A DNA stretch of 55,638 nt from an uncultured Bacteroidales bacterium (GCA_900316305.1 ONCM01000015.1:1-55638); one strand, 5' to 3'; numbered from the stretch's first letter, positions 1 through 11,388 are shown. Numbers and translations: made by a program. Notes: a model not told the origin generated them from the sequence alone.

Positions 1-3183
<3,183 letters not shown>

Positions 3184-3212
3184 TTAACGCAATTTGCAAC
3201 GGAATCCGCCAA

Positions 3213-3306
3213 GCGTGCCAGAAGCACGCCATCTTATTAACCCCACATAAGCGTAACGGAGTGGAGCGCAGTGTGGGGTTATTGAAATATCGTGCTTCCA
3301 GCACGA
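3213..3306. repeat. REP-like composite of three hairpins
   Basis: Two outer hairpins are similar in inverse orientation (GCGTGC..GCACGC at 3213-3229 and TCGTGC..GCACGA at 3290-3306). They flank a larger one with arms AACCCCACA and TGTGGGGTT (3239-3280). The central element matches, in the other orientation, the hairpin at 9178-9211. Confidence 0.7.
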
Positions 3307-3376
3307 GGCTGTGATAAGTATATGCTTCCCTTAAATCATCGAAAGAGGTCATTTATTATCAATTTAATAGAAGTGG

Positions 3377-3384
3377 CAAAGTTA
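3377..3384 (-). promoter_or_regulatory. Putative -7 box for the GH2 gene
   Basis: The minus strand reads TAACTTTG followed by GCC, fitting TAnnTTTG. It would give a leader of about 220 nt that includes the REP-like composite. Confidence 0.5.
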
Positions 3385-3447
3385 TAAAATCTGTGATTCT
3401 TTACGTGAAAATCTTCAAATCTACTCAAAAAAATTGCGATTTTGATC

Positions 3448-4749
3448 TCAATTTTCCTGTTTGATAAAAGGAAATGTCTTGATTACCTTGTTTTTACGAA
3501 TCACCAAAACATATTCACCGGCGGGCATGCTTCTGTCATCCAATGATATAAAACGTTCCCTCAACGCACCCTCCGCCACTTTCTGACCGTTGAGATTGAA
3601 AATTTCGTATTTCATACCTGATAAATGTTTCGGGCAGTCAATATATATCATATTGGAAACAGGATTGGGATAGATACGAATCTCGTCAATGGGTTTGTAA
3701 TCTTGTATAACTGTTTGATGATCAGACACCCCGAATTGACTCAAATACGGAAGAAGGTAATCACGCAAATTCACTCGTTGAAGTTTGGCAGGAAGATTAA
3801 AGGGGATGCCCATGACAGTGGTTTCAAAATGCTCGTTTGTAATGTAATAGTCCAATCCATTATGCGTGGCGATGGCTTCCACTTGCGACTTGACCGTGGA
3901 CTTGAAATTCAGCCGTCTTTTATTGCCAGAAAAGAAACGATGGTCTTTATAGTCGTACAACAAGACGAGGAACGGCCGAAGGGATGAGACCTTAACCTTG
4001 CTGCTATAACTATAACCGCAAAGAACTATCAGTTGATATTCAGGCATATATGTAGCCCCTGTAACGAGACCATTGACATTATAGGTTTCGCGGCGTTGCG
4101 CAATATGTGTACCCGGCGTTTTAGGAAGGCTGTAAATAGTAGTTTGTGTAGATGCCCACTGTTTGGTAAAAAGATAGATGCTGTCATCGGTGACAACAAA
4201 GGCCTCGCAATCGAAATCGGTGGCTTGCGGTTGTGCGGTGAAATCCGTTTGGTCTTCGTAGGAGAAAGCTATCGTATCGATTGCAAATGTCTGATTCAGA
4301 ATAGATTCCTTGCTGATGCGCAGGATATGTAGGTCATGTCGGTTTCCTCTGTTGTTGCCCATATCGCCAAAGTAAAGATAGAGGCTGTCTTGTGAGATTT
4401 CTTCCATATCATGACTACTTATATTATTGATACAGAGGGTTTCCGTGGTGGTCGCGTTGGTACTGTCTATTCGGTAAAGACAATTGTCGTTGTGGTCGTT
4501 GAAGGTCCAATAACCGTTATTCCAAAAGAACAGCGTGGAGGAACCGTCAAGCAGAGAATCCAAGGTACCTATTTCAGAGGTCTCGATGGTGGTGGACGCA
4601 TATTCGCAGCTGCCGTCGTTGACGGTAGTGACAGGGTTGTAATTGATGGCCAGCGAGTCAGTGCAGCCGCACACCTGTGCATAACCTCTCCCCATTGTGA
4701 CGATGAGAAGGCAGAAAAACACAAGTGCCGTATGTATATAGAATTTCAT
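3448..4749 (-). CDS. Secreted protein with T9SS type A sorting domain
   Basis: The protein has 433 residues when started at the ATG at 4749, which gives a clean signal peptide ending near GRGYAQ. Just after it is a Cys-rich segment of the GCTD..NYNP..DDGSC type found in Bacteroidetes surface proteins (here GCTDSLAINYNP and NDGSC). The middle has beta-propeller-like content with no enzyme motif I recognise. The last about 75 residues are a Por-type sorting domain: IYPNPVSN, then LNGQKV, then PAGEYVLVI. Such domains direct export through the type IX system and attachment to the surface. A longer frame starting at a TTG (4785) runs through the promoter and is not credible. The function of the cargo is unknown. 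Confidence 0.85.
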   Translation of the reverse strand: MKFYIHTALVFFCLLIVTMGRGYAQVCGCTDSLAINYNPVTTVNDGSCEYASTTIETSEIGTLDSLLDGSSTLFFWNNGYWTFNDHNDNCLYRIDSTNATTTETLCINNISSHDMEEISQDSLYLYFGDMGNNRGNRHDLHILRISKESILNQTFAIDTIAFSYEDQTDFTAQPQATDFDCEAFVVTDDSIYLFTKQWASTQTTIYSLPKTPGTHIAQRRETYNVNGLVTGATYMPEYQLIVLCGYSYSSKVKVSSLRPFLVLLYDYKDHRFFSGNKRRLNFKSTVKSQVEAIATHNGLDYYITNEHFETTVMGIPFNLPAKLQRVNLRDYLLPYLSQFGVSDHQTVIQDYKPIDEIRIYPNPVSNMIYIDCPKHLSGMKYEIFNLNGQKVAEGALRERFISLDDRSMPAGEYVLVIRKNKVIKTFPFIKQEN

Positions 4750-4774
4750 ACGAAAAAGCAGAATTTTCATACGG

Positions 4775-4782
4775 CAAAAATA
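4775..4782 (-). promoter_or_regulatory. -7 box for the T9SS-sorted protein gene
   Basis: The minus strand reads TTGTATTTTTGCCG, a perfect TAnnTTTG, 26 bp upstream of the ATG at 4749. Confidence 0.7.
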
Positions 4783-4814
4783 CAATATATTTCAACAGAG
4801 AATCGGAAAAAGTG

Positions 4815-4822
4815 TATTTTTG
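4815..4822 (+). promoter_or_regulatory. -7 box for the chagasin-like / glycosyltransferase pair
   Basis: TATTTTTG followed by CGGCC, 24 bp before the ATG at 4846. It is divergent from the box at 4775-4782; no clear -33 TTTG is visible. Confidence 0.7.
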
Positions 4823-4845
4823 CGGCCTAATCAATTCGAAATAAA

Positions 4846-5223
4846 ATGAAAAAAATACTGTATTTAAGCGTAGTTATCCTTCTTTTCACCGGGTGCAAAG
4901 CACAACAAAAGCTGGTTTCGGTGGATAAAGAGACCAACGAGGTGGAACTCAAAAAGGGACAGGAGTGCGAAATCGAATTCATCACCAACGCTTCCACTGG
5001 CTTCTGGTGGCAGCTGGTCAACGAGGACGAAATCACCGTGGTGAAAAGCGTGGGCGACCGCTACACCAGCAACGCACCCAAAGGCATGGTCGGCGCCTCC
5101 AGTCATCGCTTCTGGAAATTCGAGGCGGTGGAGAAGGGCACGCAAACGCTCCATTTCGCGTATGCACGCGCCAACGTCGATGAGGCTGTGCGCACCCGCG
5201 ATGTCATTGTGACTGTCAAGTAG
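4846..5223 (+). CDS. Chagasin-family (I42) cysteine protease inhibitor lipoprotein
   Basis: A 125-residue lipoprotein with lipobox LFTG before Cys17. The body is one chagasin-type Ig fold: loop BC reads NASTGFWW (48-55), the hallmark NxTTGF/Y-like motif, and loop DE is GMVGASSHRFW (80-90). The third loop, usually RPW, is replaced by YARAN. I42 inhibitors plug the active site of papain-family (C1) cysteine proteases. In a Bacteroidales cell this could protect against its own secreted proteases or those of the host or competitors. Its stop codon directly touches the ATG of the glycosyltransferase at 5224, so the two are co-transcribed. Confidence 0.85.
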   Translation: MKKILYLSVVILLFTGCKAQQKLVSVDKETNEVELKKGQECEIEFITNASTGFWWQLVNEDEITVVKSVGDRYTSNAPKGMVGASSHRFWKFEAVEKGTQTLHFAYARANVDEAVRTRDVIVTVK

Positions 5224-6441
5224 ATGCACACCATTCGGGTTGCCATCCCCGCTATGGACGAGCTGGACTTCCTGCCCGCCACATTGGATGCGCTCTCTCG
5301 TCAGAAAACCGACTCTCCTTTTGAAGTCTATATCTGTGTAAATCAGCCCGAAAGCTATTGGGAAAACCCGGCAGGAAAGCTGGTTTGCGAACACAATCAA
5401 CAGCTGCTGGAATATCTCTCCCATTATGATTTTTTAACCCTTCACGTGTTGGACTTCGCCTCTCCCGGAAAAGGCTGGCCAAAGGGGAAAAAGGGGGTTG
5501 GACATGCACGTAGAGTGCTGTTTGACAGTATTTTAACTGTATCAGAATCCGACGACCTCATCGTGAGCATGGACGCAGACACGTTGGTGGAACCTGGCTA
5601 CTTGTCCTCTTTGGCCGAGAATTTCTCGAAGCATCCTGAGATGAGTGCCTTGGCGGTACCCTATTATCACCGACTTGACCCTACCGACGAAACGGCCACC
5701 AGAGCCATGCTGCGATATGAAATCTACATGCGCAACTACGCCATCAACCTTCTGAAAATCAACAGTCCATACGGATTCACAGCCCTGGGATCCGCCATCG
5801 TCATGCGAGCCAAGGCATTACAGAAAATCGGCAACATCACCCCTTTGCAGTCGGGAGAGGATTTCTACCTCGTACAGAAATTCTGCAAGATGGGCGGATT
5901 AAGGCTTTTTAACTCCGAATGCGTCTATCCCGCGTGCCGATACTCCGACCGCGTGCCGTTCGGGACCGGTCCAGCCATGAAATTGGGATCGCAAGGTATC
6001 TGGGACAGCTACCCGATCTACCATCACTCGGTTTTCGAACCCATCAAGGAGGCTTATCGGCACCTTCGCGACCTCTACGAAGGTTGCTTTCATTGTAACG
6101 ACAACGATTTTTTGGCTTTTCTGCAAAAAAACAACAACCAGGAAGACATTTGGATAACGATTCGCCAAAACGTGTCCGATTTCCCGCATTTCGTCAAAGC
6201 ATTCCATCAAAAGTCCGACGGACTGCGTATCCTACAGTATGTGAGACACAAATATTCGCAAAATAGACACTCGGAATCCTCTGCTATTCTGGATAATACC
6301 AAAACTTGGTGGCCCGACCGCTTTCCCAAATGGCTCTCCGAGGGTCACTCCTTGGACCACTATTCCATCCTCCAACTGGATGAGCTTCGGAACCGAATGT
6401 TTGAGGAAGAAAATGTGCTCAGAAAGCACTATCCAAACTAA
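5224..6441 (+). CDS. Family 2 glycosyltransferase
   Basis: A 405-residue GT-A fold protein. It opens with a nucleotide-binding strand VAIPAMDELDFLPATLDAL, has the metal-binding DAD at 117-119 (VSMDADTLV) and an acceptor-side SGEDFYLV acidic motif. No membrane helix is visible. The C-terminal about 120 residues are a helical tail of no clear family. It probably transfers a sugar to a lipid or glycan in the cytoplasm; donor and acceptor cannot be read. It is translationally coupled to the chagasin-like lipoprotein (no gap) but has no other glycan genes around it. Confidence 0.8.
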   Translation: MHTIRVAIPAMDELDFLPATLDALSRQKTDSPFEVYICVNQPESYWENPAGKLVCEHNQQLLEYLSHYDFLTLHVLDFASPGKGWPKGKKGVGHARRVLFDSILTVSESDDLIVSMDADTLVEPGYLSSLAENFSKHPEMSALAVPYYHRLDPTDETATRAMLRYEIYMRNYAINLLKINSPYGFTALGSAIVMRAKALQKIGNITPLQSGEDFYLVQKFCKMGGLRLFNSECVYPACRYSDRVPFGTGPAMKLGSQGIWDSYPIYHHSVFEPIKEAYRHLRDLYEGCFHCNDNDFLAFLQKNNNQEDIWITIRQNVSDFPHFVKAFHQKSDGLRILQYVRHKYSQNRHSESSAILDNTKTWWPDRFPKWLSEGHSLDHYSILQLDELRNRMFEEENVLRKHYPN

Positions 6442-6463
6442 TTTTCCACAACCTTATTCTCAA

Positions 6464-6590
6464 TCTTGAAAAAAAGCAAAAATTGCATTTTCAAGATACT
6501 TTTTTGCGTTTTTTTGATGTAAAAATTGCATTTTTGCATCAAAATATGCATTTTTCGATATATTTTTCGCAAAATGCAATTTTTATATCG
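6464..6590. repeat. Array of three AT-rich hairpins around a TTGCATTTT core
   Basis: Successive inverted repeats are 6464-6496 (TCTTGAA / TTTCAAGA), 6514-6542 (TTGATG / CATCAA) and 6556-6590 (CGATATA / TATATCG). Each encloses AATTGCATTTT or its complement; two weaker copies (ATGCATTTTTCG, ATGCGATTTTTT) also occur. The array lies in the 279-bp gap before the LytTR gene, so it may contain regulator sites. The first hairpin could also end the upstream transcript. Confidence 0.6.
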
Positions 6591-6720
6591 TTATTTGCAG
6601 ATTTTATACTGTAATATGCGATTTTTTATATGAAAAATGTCATTTCGTCACTTTTTTCATCTTTTTTATATGTAGTAATGATAATATTATTTACTTTTAC
6701 GAAGACAAATACTAAAAACA

Positions 6721-7476
6721 ATGAACAATCAAGACATAGAAGTGGTCATTCTTAGTGATGACGAGATAAAAGTAAACAAGCTAAGATGCTTGTTATCAAA
6801 ATTTTATCCGGTGAATGTTGCTTCTGTTTGCCATTATCCGGCCGAAGCGATACTGTATTTGAACAATCACAGAACCTCGATTTTCTTTCTGGATTTGGGG
6901 TTTTCGGAGGTCCTTCATGACATACGGAAACCGCCGTTCATCGTTGGTCTTTGTGACGCAGTAAACACAAAACGGGTGAAATCATTCCTCAAGATGGGCT
7001 TTTTTGAAGTGTTTTATTCACCCTATTCGGAGAACGAGTTCAATTGCATTATGGGGAAGATCCTAAACATCTATGGGACTTACAACAAGGTGGAACACCG
7101 CGTTTTGAAACGGGTGGAAGAGGAAAACATGGCCTACAACGCTGAAAATCCCTATCAAAAAGCGGTATTCATCATGGGCAAGCGGAATGAGGATTCCATG
7201 CGTGTTGTATTTGATAATGTTTTGTATTTCAAGAAAATAGGCAATCAGGTTTGTATCTATTTTGAAGATGGGTTGAAAAGGTATTACAAAACCAACCTCA
7301 AGATGTTCCACAACCGGTTCCCAAAATCGCAATTTGTGAAAATCAACAAATCCGTGGTGATCAATATCAACAAGTTGACAGGGATGAAGAAAAACCGAGT
7401 GGAAATCGCCCACAACTCTATCTTCGAGCTGTCCAGGTCGTTCAAGAAATCGCTCATGGAGAGTCTATCGAAATAG
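6721..7476 (+). CDS. LytTR-type DNA-binding regulator with degenerate receiver
   Basis: A 251-residue protein. Residues 1-120 resemble a response-regulator receiver: acidic pair Asp13-Asp14 and a candidate phosphoacceptor Asp58 in FFLDLG. The usual Thr/Ser is replaced in VGLCDA and the invariant Lys-Pro is a Ser-Pro (YSPYSE), so normal phosphorylation switching is doubtful. Residues about 152-250 are a LytTR domain: VLYFKKIGNQVCIYFEDG, then FVKINKSVVININ. LytTR proteins bind direct repeats and bend DNA. No LytS-type kinase is adjacent. The AT-rich repeat array upstream is a plausible autoregulatory site. Confidence 0.85.
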   Translation: MNNQDIEVVILSDDEIKVNKLRCLLSKFYPVNVASVCHYPAEAILYLNNHRTSIFFLDLGFSEVLHDIRKPPFIVGLCDAVNTKRVKSFLKMGFFEVFYSPYSENEFNCIMGKILNIYGTYNKVEHRVLKRVEEENMAYNAENPYQKAVFIMGKRNEDSMRVVFDNVLYFKKIGNQVCIYFEDGLKRYYKTNLKMFHNRFPKSQFVKINKSVVININKLTGMKKNRVEIAHNSIFELSRSFKKSLMESLSK

Positions 7477-7478
7477 CC

Positions 7479-8441
7479 TTAGTGCTTGTTCGGGTGTGTC
7501 TTATGGTGTTGCGCCGCCAGCGTATTCCGTTCCCAAAAAACACCGTCCGAGTAGCCTTGGATATCCGAATCTGAATCGGCCTTCAACAACCGTTTCTCGG
7601 CCCAAAGGCAATACTCTTCGTTGATCTCCACTCCGCAATAGTGACGGCCTAACTTCTTGGCCACCACACTCGCAGTGCCGCTACCGAGAAACGGATCAAA
7701 AACCGTTTCTCCAGGCTGTGAGGAGGCGAGAATCAGCTTGGCATACAGTTTTTCGGGTTTCTGGGTCGGGTGGTCGGTGTTCTCCGGCATGGACCAGAAC
7801 GGGACACTGATGTCGTCCCAAAAGTTGGATGGGTGTGTGAGGCGGAAATTGCCATCCTCTGAAGATTCCCAATCCTTGGGCATGCCATGCTCTTTATAGG
7901 GGGCGAGAACTTGTCGCTTCATCATCACCGCATCTATGTTAAAACAGTAATTATCAGTATCTTTGACAGCAAACCAGATATCTTCCATGCTGTTTTTCCA
8001 ATTGGCCTTGGCCCCCCTACCCTTCTCACGCTGCCAAGTGATGCGATTGAGGATGGTCAGTTCCTGATCTACGGCCCGCTGCAATGCTGCAGTACACTTC
8101 CAGTCGCCACAAATGTAGAGTGAACCGTTGGGTTTCAGTTTCTTACATACTTCAGGAAACCACGATGCCAGAAATTTCGCATACGCATCCTCGGACCGCG
8201 AACAAAACTTCATTCCATGAAAATCCTTCGTCAGATTATAGGGTGGGTCGATGATGATCAAATCCGCAAAACCGTCCGGAAGATAGGGTAGCACCCGCAG
8301 CAAATCGCCACAAATGGTCTTGTCCAAAAAGTCAGGGTGATGCGGAAGAGCCTCTTCTGTCAGCAATCGCTGCTTTAACGGAGCGATTTCGTCGTCCGTA
8401 AGAGTCAGCGTACGGTTGCGGGGAGCGCGGGATCGTTCCAT
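7479..8441 (-). CDS. Orphan beta-class N4/N6 DNA methyltransferase
   Basis: A 320-residue protein. Catalytic motif IV is DPPY at 65-68 and SAM-binding motif I is FDPFLGSGT at 248-256; motif IV before motif I defines the beta class. HPTQKP, the usual motif X region of this class, is at 224-229. DPPY favours adenine-N6 or cytosine-N4 methylation. The N-terminus (first 40 residues) is a short basic extension. No restriction endonuclease or specificity subunit is near, so it is either solitary and regulatory (CcrM-like) or a remnant. It begins 9 bp after the ispD stop and is probably in the same transcript. Confidence 0.88.
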   Translation of the reverse strand: MERSRAPRNRTLTLTDDEIAPLKQRLLTEEALPHHPDFLDKTICGDLLRVLPYLPDGFADLIIIDPPYNLTKDFHGMKFCSRSEDAYAKFLASWFPEVCKKLKPNGSLYICGDWKCTAALQRAVDQELTILNRITWQREKGRGAKANWKNSMEDIWFAVKDTDNYCFNIDAVMMKRQVLAPYKEHGMPKDWESSEDGNFRLTHPSNFWDDISVPFWSMPENTDHPTQKPEKLYAKLILASSQPGETVFDPFLGSGTASVVAKKLGRHYCGVEINEEYCLWAEKRLLKADSDSDIQGYSDGVFWERNTLAAQHHKTHPNKH

Positions 8442-8450
8442 ATTTAAATA

Positions 8451-9161
8451 TTAACGTTCCAAGTTCAACGTCTGCTCGAGCATAATGGCATCATCAGGAT
8501 AAGTGAGCTTCCTGTTGGAAACATCGCCCTGCACAACGGAGATGGGCACCTCGGGACAATAGCGGAGGAGTACACCACAATCGTCAGTGCTGGTGAAATT
8601 CGGATCCTGCAATGCACGACAATACGCCTCGCGAATCACGTCAATACGGAACGCTTGCGGGGTCTGGGCACAACGCAAACGACTGCGCACGGGAATGTCG
8701 GTGATACGTCCGCCATCGTCGGTCACTTGGAAAACGGTGTCCGTCGCAGGGATAGCCACCGCCACCGCCGGATGCGTCTGCAACGCCGTAACCACATCGT
8801 TGATAATCCGTTGACTCACGGCAGGCCGTGCTGCATCATGGAAAATCAGGTTTACATTGTCAACACTTTTATAGGCGTTAATGGCGGCCAAGGTAGAGAG
8901 GTAGCGTTCTGCACCTCCGGGCAACAGCTTGCGCACCTTGAGCCAACCGTTACGGTCGATAATCTCCTGCATCTGAGGCAGATAGTCGGCATTCATCACT
9001 ACGGCGATTTCATCGATACCGCTGTTGCGCTCGAACGCCTCCACACTGTACTCCATCACCGTCCGACCCGCCAACGGCAGGAACTGCTTGGGGAGCGCTG
9101 TCCCGAATCGCTGCCCGGAACCACCGGCGAGGATTACTGCTATGTTCGTACTTTTTTTCAT
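8451..9161 (-). CDS. ispD: 2-C-methyl-D-erythritol 4-phosphate cytidylyltransferase
   Basis: A 236-residue protein starting at the ATG at 9161. It catalyses CTP + MEP to CDP-methylerythritol in the non-mevalonate isoprenoid pathway. The nucleotide-binding signature LAGGSGQRFG is at residues 11-20 and PKQFLPLAG follows. FHDAARPAVS and AIPATDTVFQV match the family, and RCAQTPQAFR is the second signature. Length is normal. An upstream in-frame ATG at 9185 would add eight residues lying partly in a REP-like hairpin and is not preferred. Confidence 0.95.
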   Translation of the reverse strand: MKKSTNIAVILAGGSGQRFGTALPKQFLPLAGRTVMEYSVEAFERNSGIDEIAVVMNADYLPQMQEIIDRNGWLKVRKLLPGGAERYLSTLAAINAYKSVDNVNLIFHDAARPAVSQRIINDVVTALQTHPAVAVAIPATDTVFQVTDDGGRITDIPVRSRLRCAQTPQAFRIDVIREAYCRALQDPNFTSTDDCGVLLRYCPEVPISVVQGDVSNRKLTYPDDAIMLEQTLNLER

Positions 9162-9177
9162 TGCTTGTTCTGGTCTT

Positions 9178-9250
9178 CCCCACACTGCGCTCCTTCGTCG
9201 CTTGTGTGGGGCTAATTGCGCTTCGCGCGTTTTGTCCCTTCGGGACTGTT
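9178..9250. repeat. REP-like hairpins
   Basis: Arms CCCCACAC (9178-9185) and GTGTGGGG (9204-9211), followed by small hairpins GCGCTTCGCGC and GTCCCTTCGGGAC. The first is the reverse-complement relative of the hairpin at 3239-3280 (shared CTGCGCTCC). It sits between the ispD and YitT-like genes. Confidence 0.7.
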
Positions 9251-9268
9251 TAAAGAAGTTGTTTCAAA

Positions 9269-10210
9269 TTACTCCGTGGGTAACGCCTTGAATCCCTGTC
9301 CCATAATTTCTGCGCTGTCAATGATGTTCACGAAGGCAGTCGGGTCAATATGGCGGAGGTTGTTTTTCAGTTTTACGAGGTCGGCACGTTCGAGGGAAAC
9401 ATAAATCATGCTTCGCTCGGTACCGGCATAGAGGCCTTGGCCGAGGAACAGCGTGCCACCGCGGTGGAGGTCGTTGAGGATGTAGTTCCGCATGGCATCC
9501 ACGTTGTTAGTCACAATATAGACGGTCTTGTAGGTCTTCAAACCTTCCACAATCAGGTCAATCACCTTGCCTTCTATAAGTATTAATATGATGGAGTAAA
9601 TAGGCAAACGAATCTGCTTGAAAGCAATGAGGGTGGTAAAAGTAATGGCAGAATCAACAATCATCACCAAGGTACCCAAAGATATTTTGGTATATTTGTG
9701 GATAATCATGGAGATGATATCGCTGCCGCCGGAAGTAGCTCCCGACTTGAAAATCAGGCCAATAGCGATACCATAGATGATGCCAGCGACCACCGTGTTC
9801 AGGAAGTAGTCGGGAATGAAGAACTGCTCACTGTGGGGAATCTGGACCATGGTGGGCATACTCGCCACATCCACAATACCTTCGTGAATGACAGGGTTAT
9901 AACCCCAGAAAGTCTCTAACAACCAAGTAAATGCGAAAATCAAGATGGTGGAAAGCACCGTTTTGAAACCGAACTTCGGTCCGAGAATCCAAGTGCCGAT
10001 GAGCAGCAACGGAATATCCATGCAGATGGCGTAATAACTGATTTTCCAAGGCCAGACAGTGTTCAGCACGTTAGAAAGACCATAAGTACCGCCAGGGGCC
10101 AGCAGGTACGGGTTGACAAACATCACGTCGCCGACTGCAAAAAGGAAGCTGCCGACGATAAGCATTAAGTATGCAATAATCTGTTCTTTAACTTGGTTTT
10201 TTTGCTCCAT
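9269..10210 (-). CDS. YitT-family (DUF2179) membrane protein
   Basis: A 313-residue inner-membrane protein. About five to six hydrophobic helices fill residues 10-210 (AYLMLIVGSFLFAVGDVMF, YYAICMDIPLLLIG and others), with the family motif NPYLLAPGG near residue 30. A cytoplasmic DUF2179 domain follows at about 225-310 (KTVYIVTNN, DLHRGGTLF, DPTAFV). The molecular role of the family is not settled; DUF2179 domains resemble small-ligand regulatory domains. The start is the ATG at 10210; a longer TTG-initiated frame runs through the -7 box. It is divergent from the permease at 10291 through mirror-image promoters. Confidence 0.88.
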   Translation of the reverse strand: MEQKNQVKEQIIAYLMLIVGSFLFAVGDVMFVNPYLLAPGGTYGLSNVLNTVWPWKISYYAICMDIPLLLIGTWILGPKFGFKTVLSTILIFAFTWLLETFWGYNPVIHEGIVDVASMPTMVQIPHSEQFFIPDYFLNTVVAGIIYGIAIGLIFKSGATSGGSDIISMIIHKYTKISLGTLVMIVDSAITFTTLIAFKQIRLPIYSIILILIEGKVIDLIVEGLKTYKTVYIVTNNVDAMRNYILNDLHRGGTLFLGQGLYAGTERSMIYVSLERADLVKLKNNLRHIDPTAFVNIIDSAEIMGQGFKALPTE

Positions 10211-10227
10211 TTCTCTCAATTTTTTGC

Positions 10228-10278
10228 GGCGGCAAAAGTACAATATTTTTAGTATGAAAAAATTGTACTTTTGCCGCC
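10228..10278. promoter_or_regulatory. Mirror-image divergent promoter pair
   Basis: A perfect 17-bp inverted repeat (10228-10244 and 10262-10278) has arms reading GGCGGCAAAAGTACAAT and its complement. Each arm carries TACTTTTG, a -7 box: 10233-10240 on the minus strand for the YitT-like gene and 10266-10273 on the plus strand for the permease. The transcripts diverge from only 25 bp apart. Confidence 0.75.
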
Positions 10279-10290
10279 TTATTAGAGATT

Positions 10291-11364
10291 ATGCTCCGCT
10301 ATATTGTTAAAAAAATATTGTACGGCCTGCTGCTGATGCTCGGCGTGACCACGCTCGTGTTCTTTTTGTTCACAGTGTTGCCCTCCGACCCCGCCCGCAT
10401 GATTATGGGACAGCGCAGCGACCTGGAAACCGAAGAAGCCATCCGCAAGGAGATGGGCCTCGACCTTCCGCTCGGAGTGCAATATCTCGCCTACCTCAAT
10501 GACGTGTCGCCCATCTCCTGGCATAGGACGGAGGATGCCGACTCTTTCTTCTACCTTAATGATGACAACTATCACTATGTCAAGCTGATACAAACAAAAA
10601 AATCAGCTATCGTGCTGAAAGCACCGTACTTACGCCGATCCTACCAAAGCAAACGACCGGTGACGGAAATCATCGGCGAAGCATTCCCCAAGACCGTGCT
10701 GCTGGCCTTGGTCTCCATCTTCTTCGCCCTGGTAGTGGGTATCATCATCGGCATTTTCTGCGCTTTACACAAGGACACCTGGTTCGACAAGAGCGCTCTC
10801 GTGATTTCCGTGCTGGGCATGTCTGTACCCTCATTTTTTGCAGCCATCCTCTTCGCATGGGTGTTCGCCTTCCTGCTTGCGGATGTCACCGGACTCAACA
10901 TGTTCGGTAGCTTATATACCGTAGATGACTATGGTTCAGGACAATACATAAACCTCAAAAACCTGATTCTGCCCGCACTGACTTTGGGTATCCGTCCGTT
11001 GGCGGTTGTCATCGAGCTGACCAAAAACTCGCTACTAGACGTGCTTTCGCAGGATTACATCCGGACTGCGAAGGCTAAAGGACTGAGTCAAAAGACGATA
11101 GTGGTAAAACATGCGCTGAAGAACGCCCTCAACCCGGTGGTAACGGCCATCTCAGGCTGGTTGGCGGGACTGCTGGCCGGCGCCGTTTTCGTGGAGTACA
11201 TCTTCGACTGGAAGGGAATGGGCGTGGTCATCCTCGACGGACTCGACAAATACGACTTTCCCGTAGTGATGGGCTCTCTGCTCTATGTTTCCATCATCTT
11301 GGTGATTATCAACATTATATGTGACATTATCTATGGCTGGCTGGATCCGAAGGTGACATTGTAG
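10291..11364 (+). CDS. OppB/DppB-type ABC transporter permease
   Basis: A 357-residue inner-membrane permease of peptide-type ABC importers. An N-terminal helix (YGLLLMLGVTTLVFFLF) precedes the family motif LPSDPARMIMG. Five more helices follow from residue 125. The EAA loop reads DYIRTAKAKGLSQKTIV and KHALKNALNPV near residues 254-284. In characterised systems this subunit pairs with a DppC permease, two ATPases and a binding protein. None is in the window. A periplasmic insert of about 50 residues (residues 70-120) is a little longer than usual. The stop codon lies inside a dispersed palindrome. Confidence 0.92.
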   Translation: MLRYIVKKILYGLLLMLGVTTLVFFLFTVLPSDPARMIMGQRSDLETEEAIRKEMGLDLPLGVQYLAYLNDVSPISWHRTEDADSFFYLNDDNYHYVKLIQTKKSAIVLKAPYLRRSYQSKRPVTEIIGEAFPKTVLLALVSIFFALVVGIIIGIFCALHKDTWFDKSALVISVLGMSVPSFFAAILFAWVFAFLLADVTGLNMFGSLYTVDDYGSGQYINLKNLILPALTLGIRPLAVVIELTKNSLLDVLSQDYIRTAKAKGLSQKTIVVKHALKNALNPVVTAISGWLAGLLAGAVFVEYIFDWKGMGVVILDGLDKYDFPVVMGSLLYVSIILVIINIICDIIYGWLDPKVTL

Positions 11365-11388
11365 AGACGCGCCATGGCACGTCTCTAC
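11361..11388. repeat. GTAGAGACG palindrome, copy 1
   Basis: Arms GTAGAGACG and CGTCTCTAC enclose a GCCATGGC centre. The permease stop codon TAG is the second to fourth base. It may fold as a terminator-like hairpin but lacks a T-run. Confidence 0.75.
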
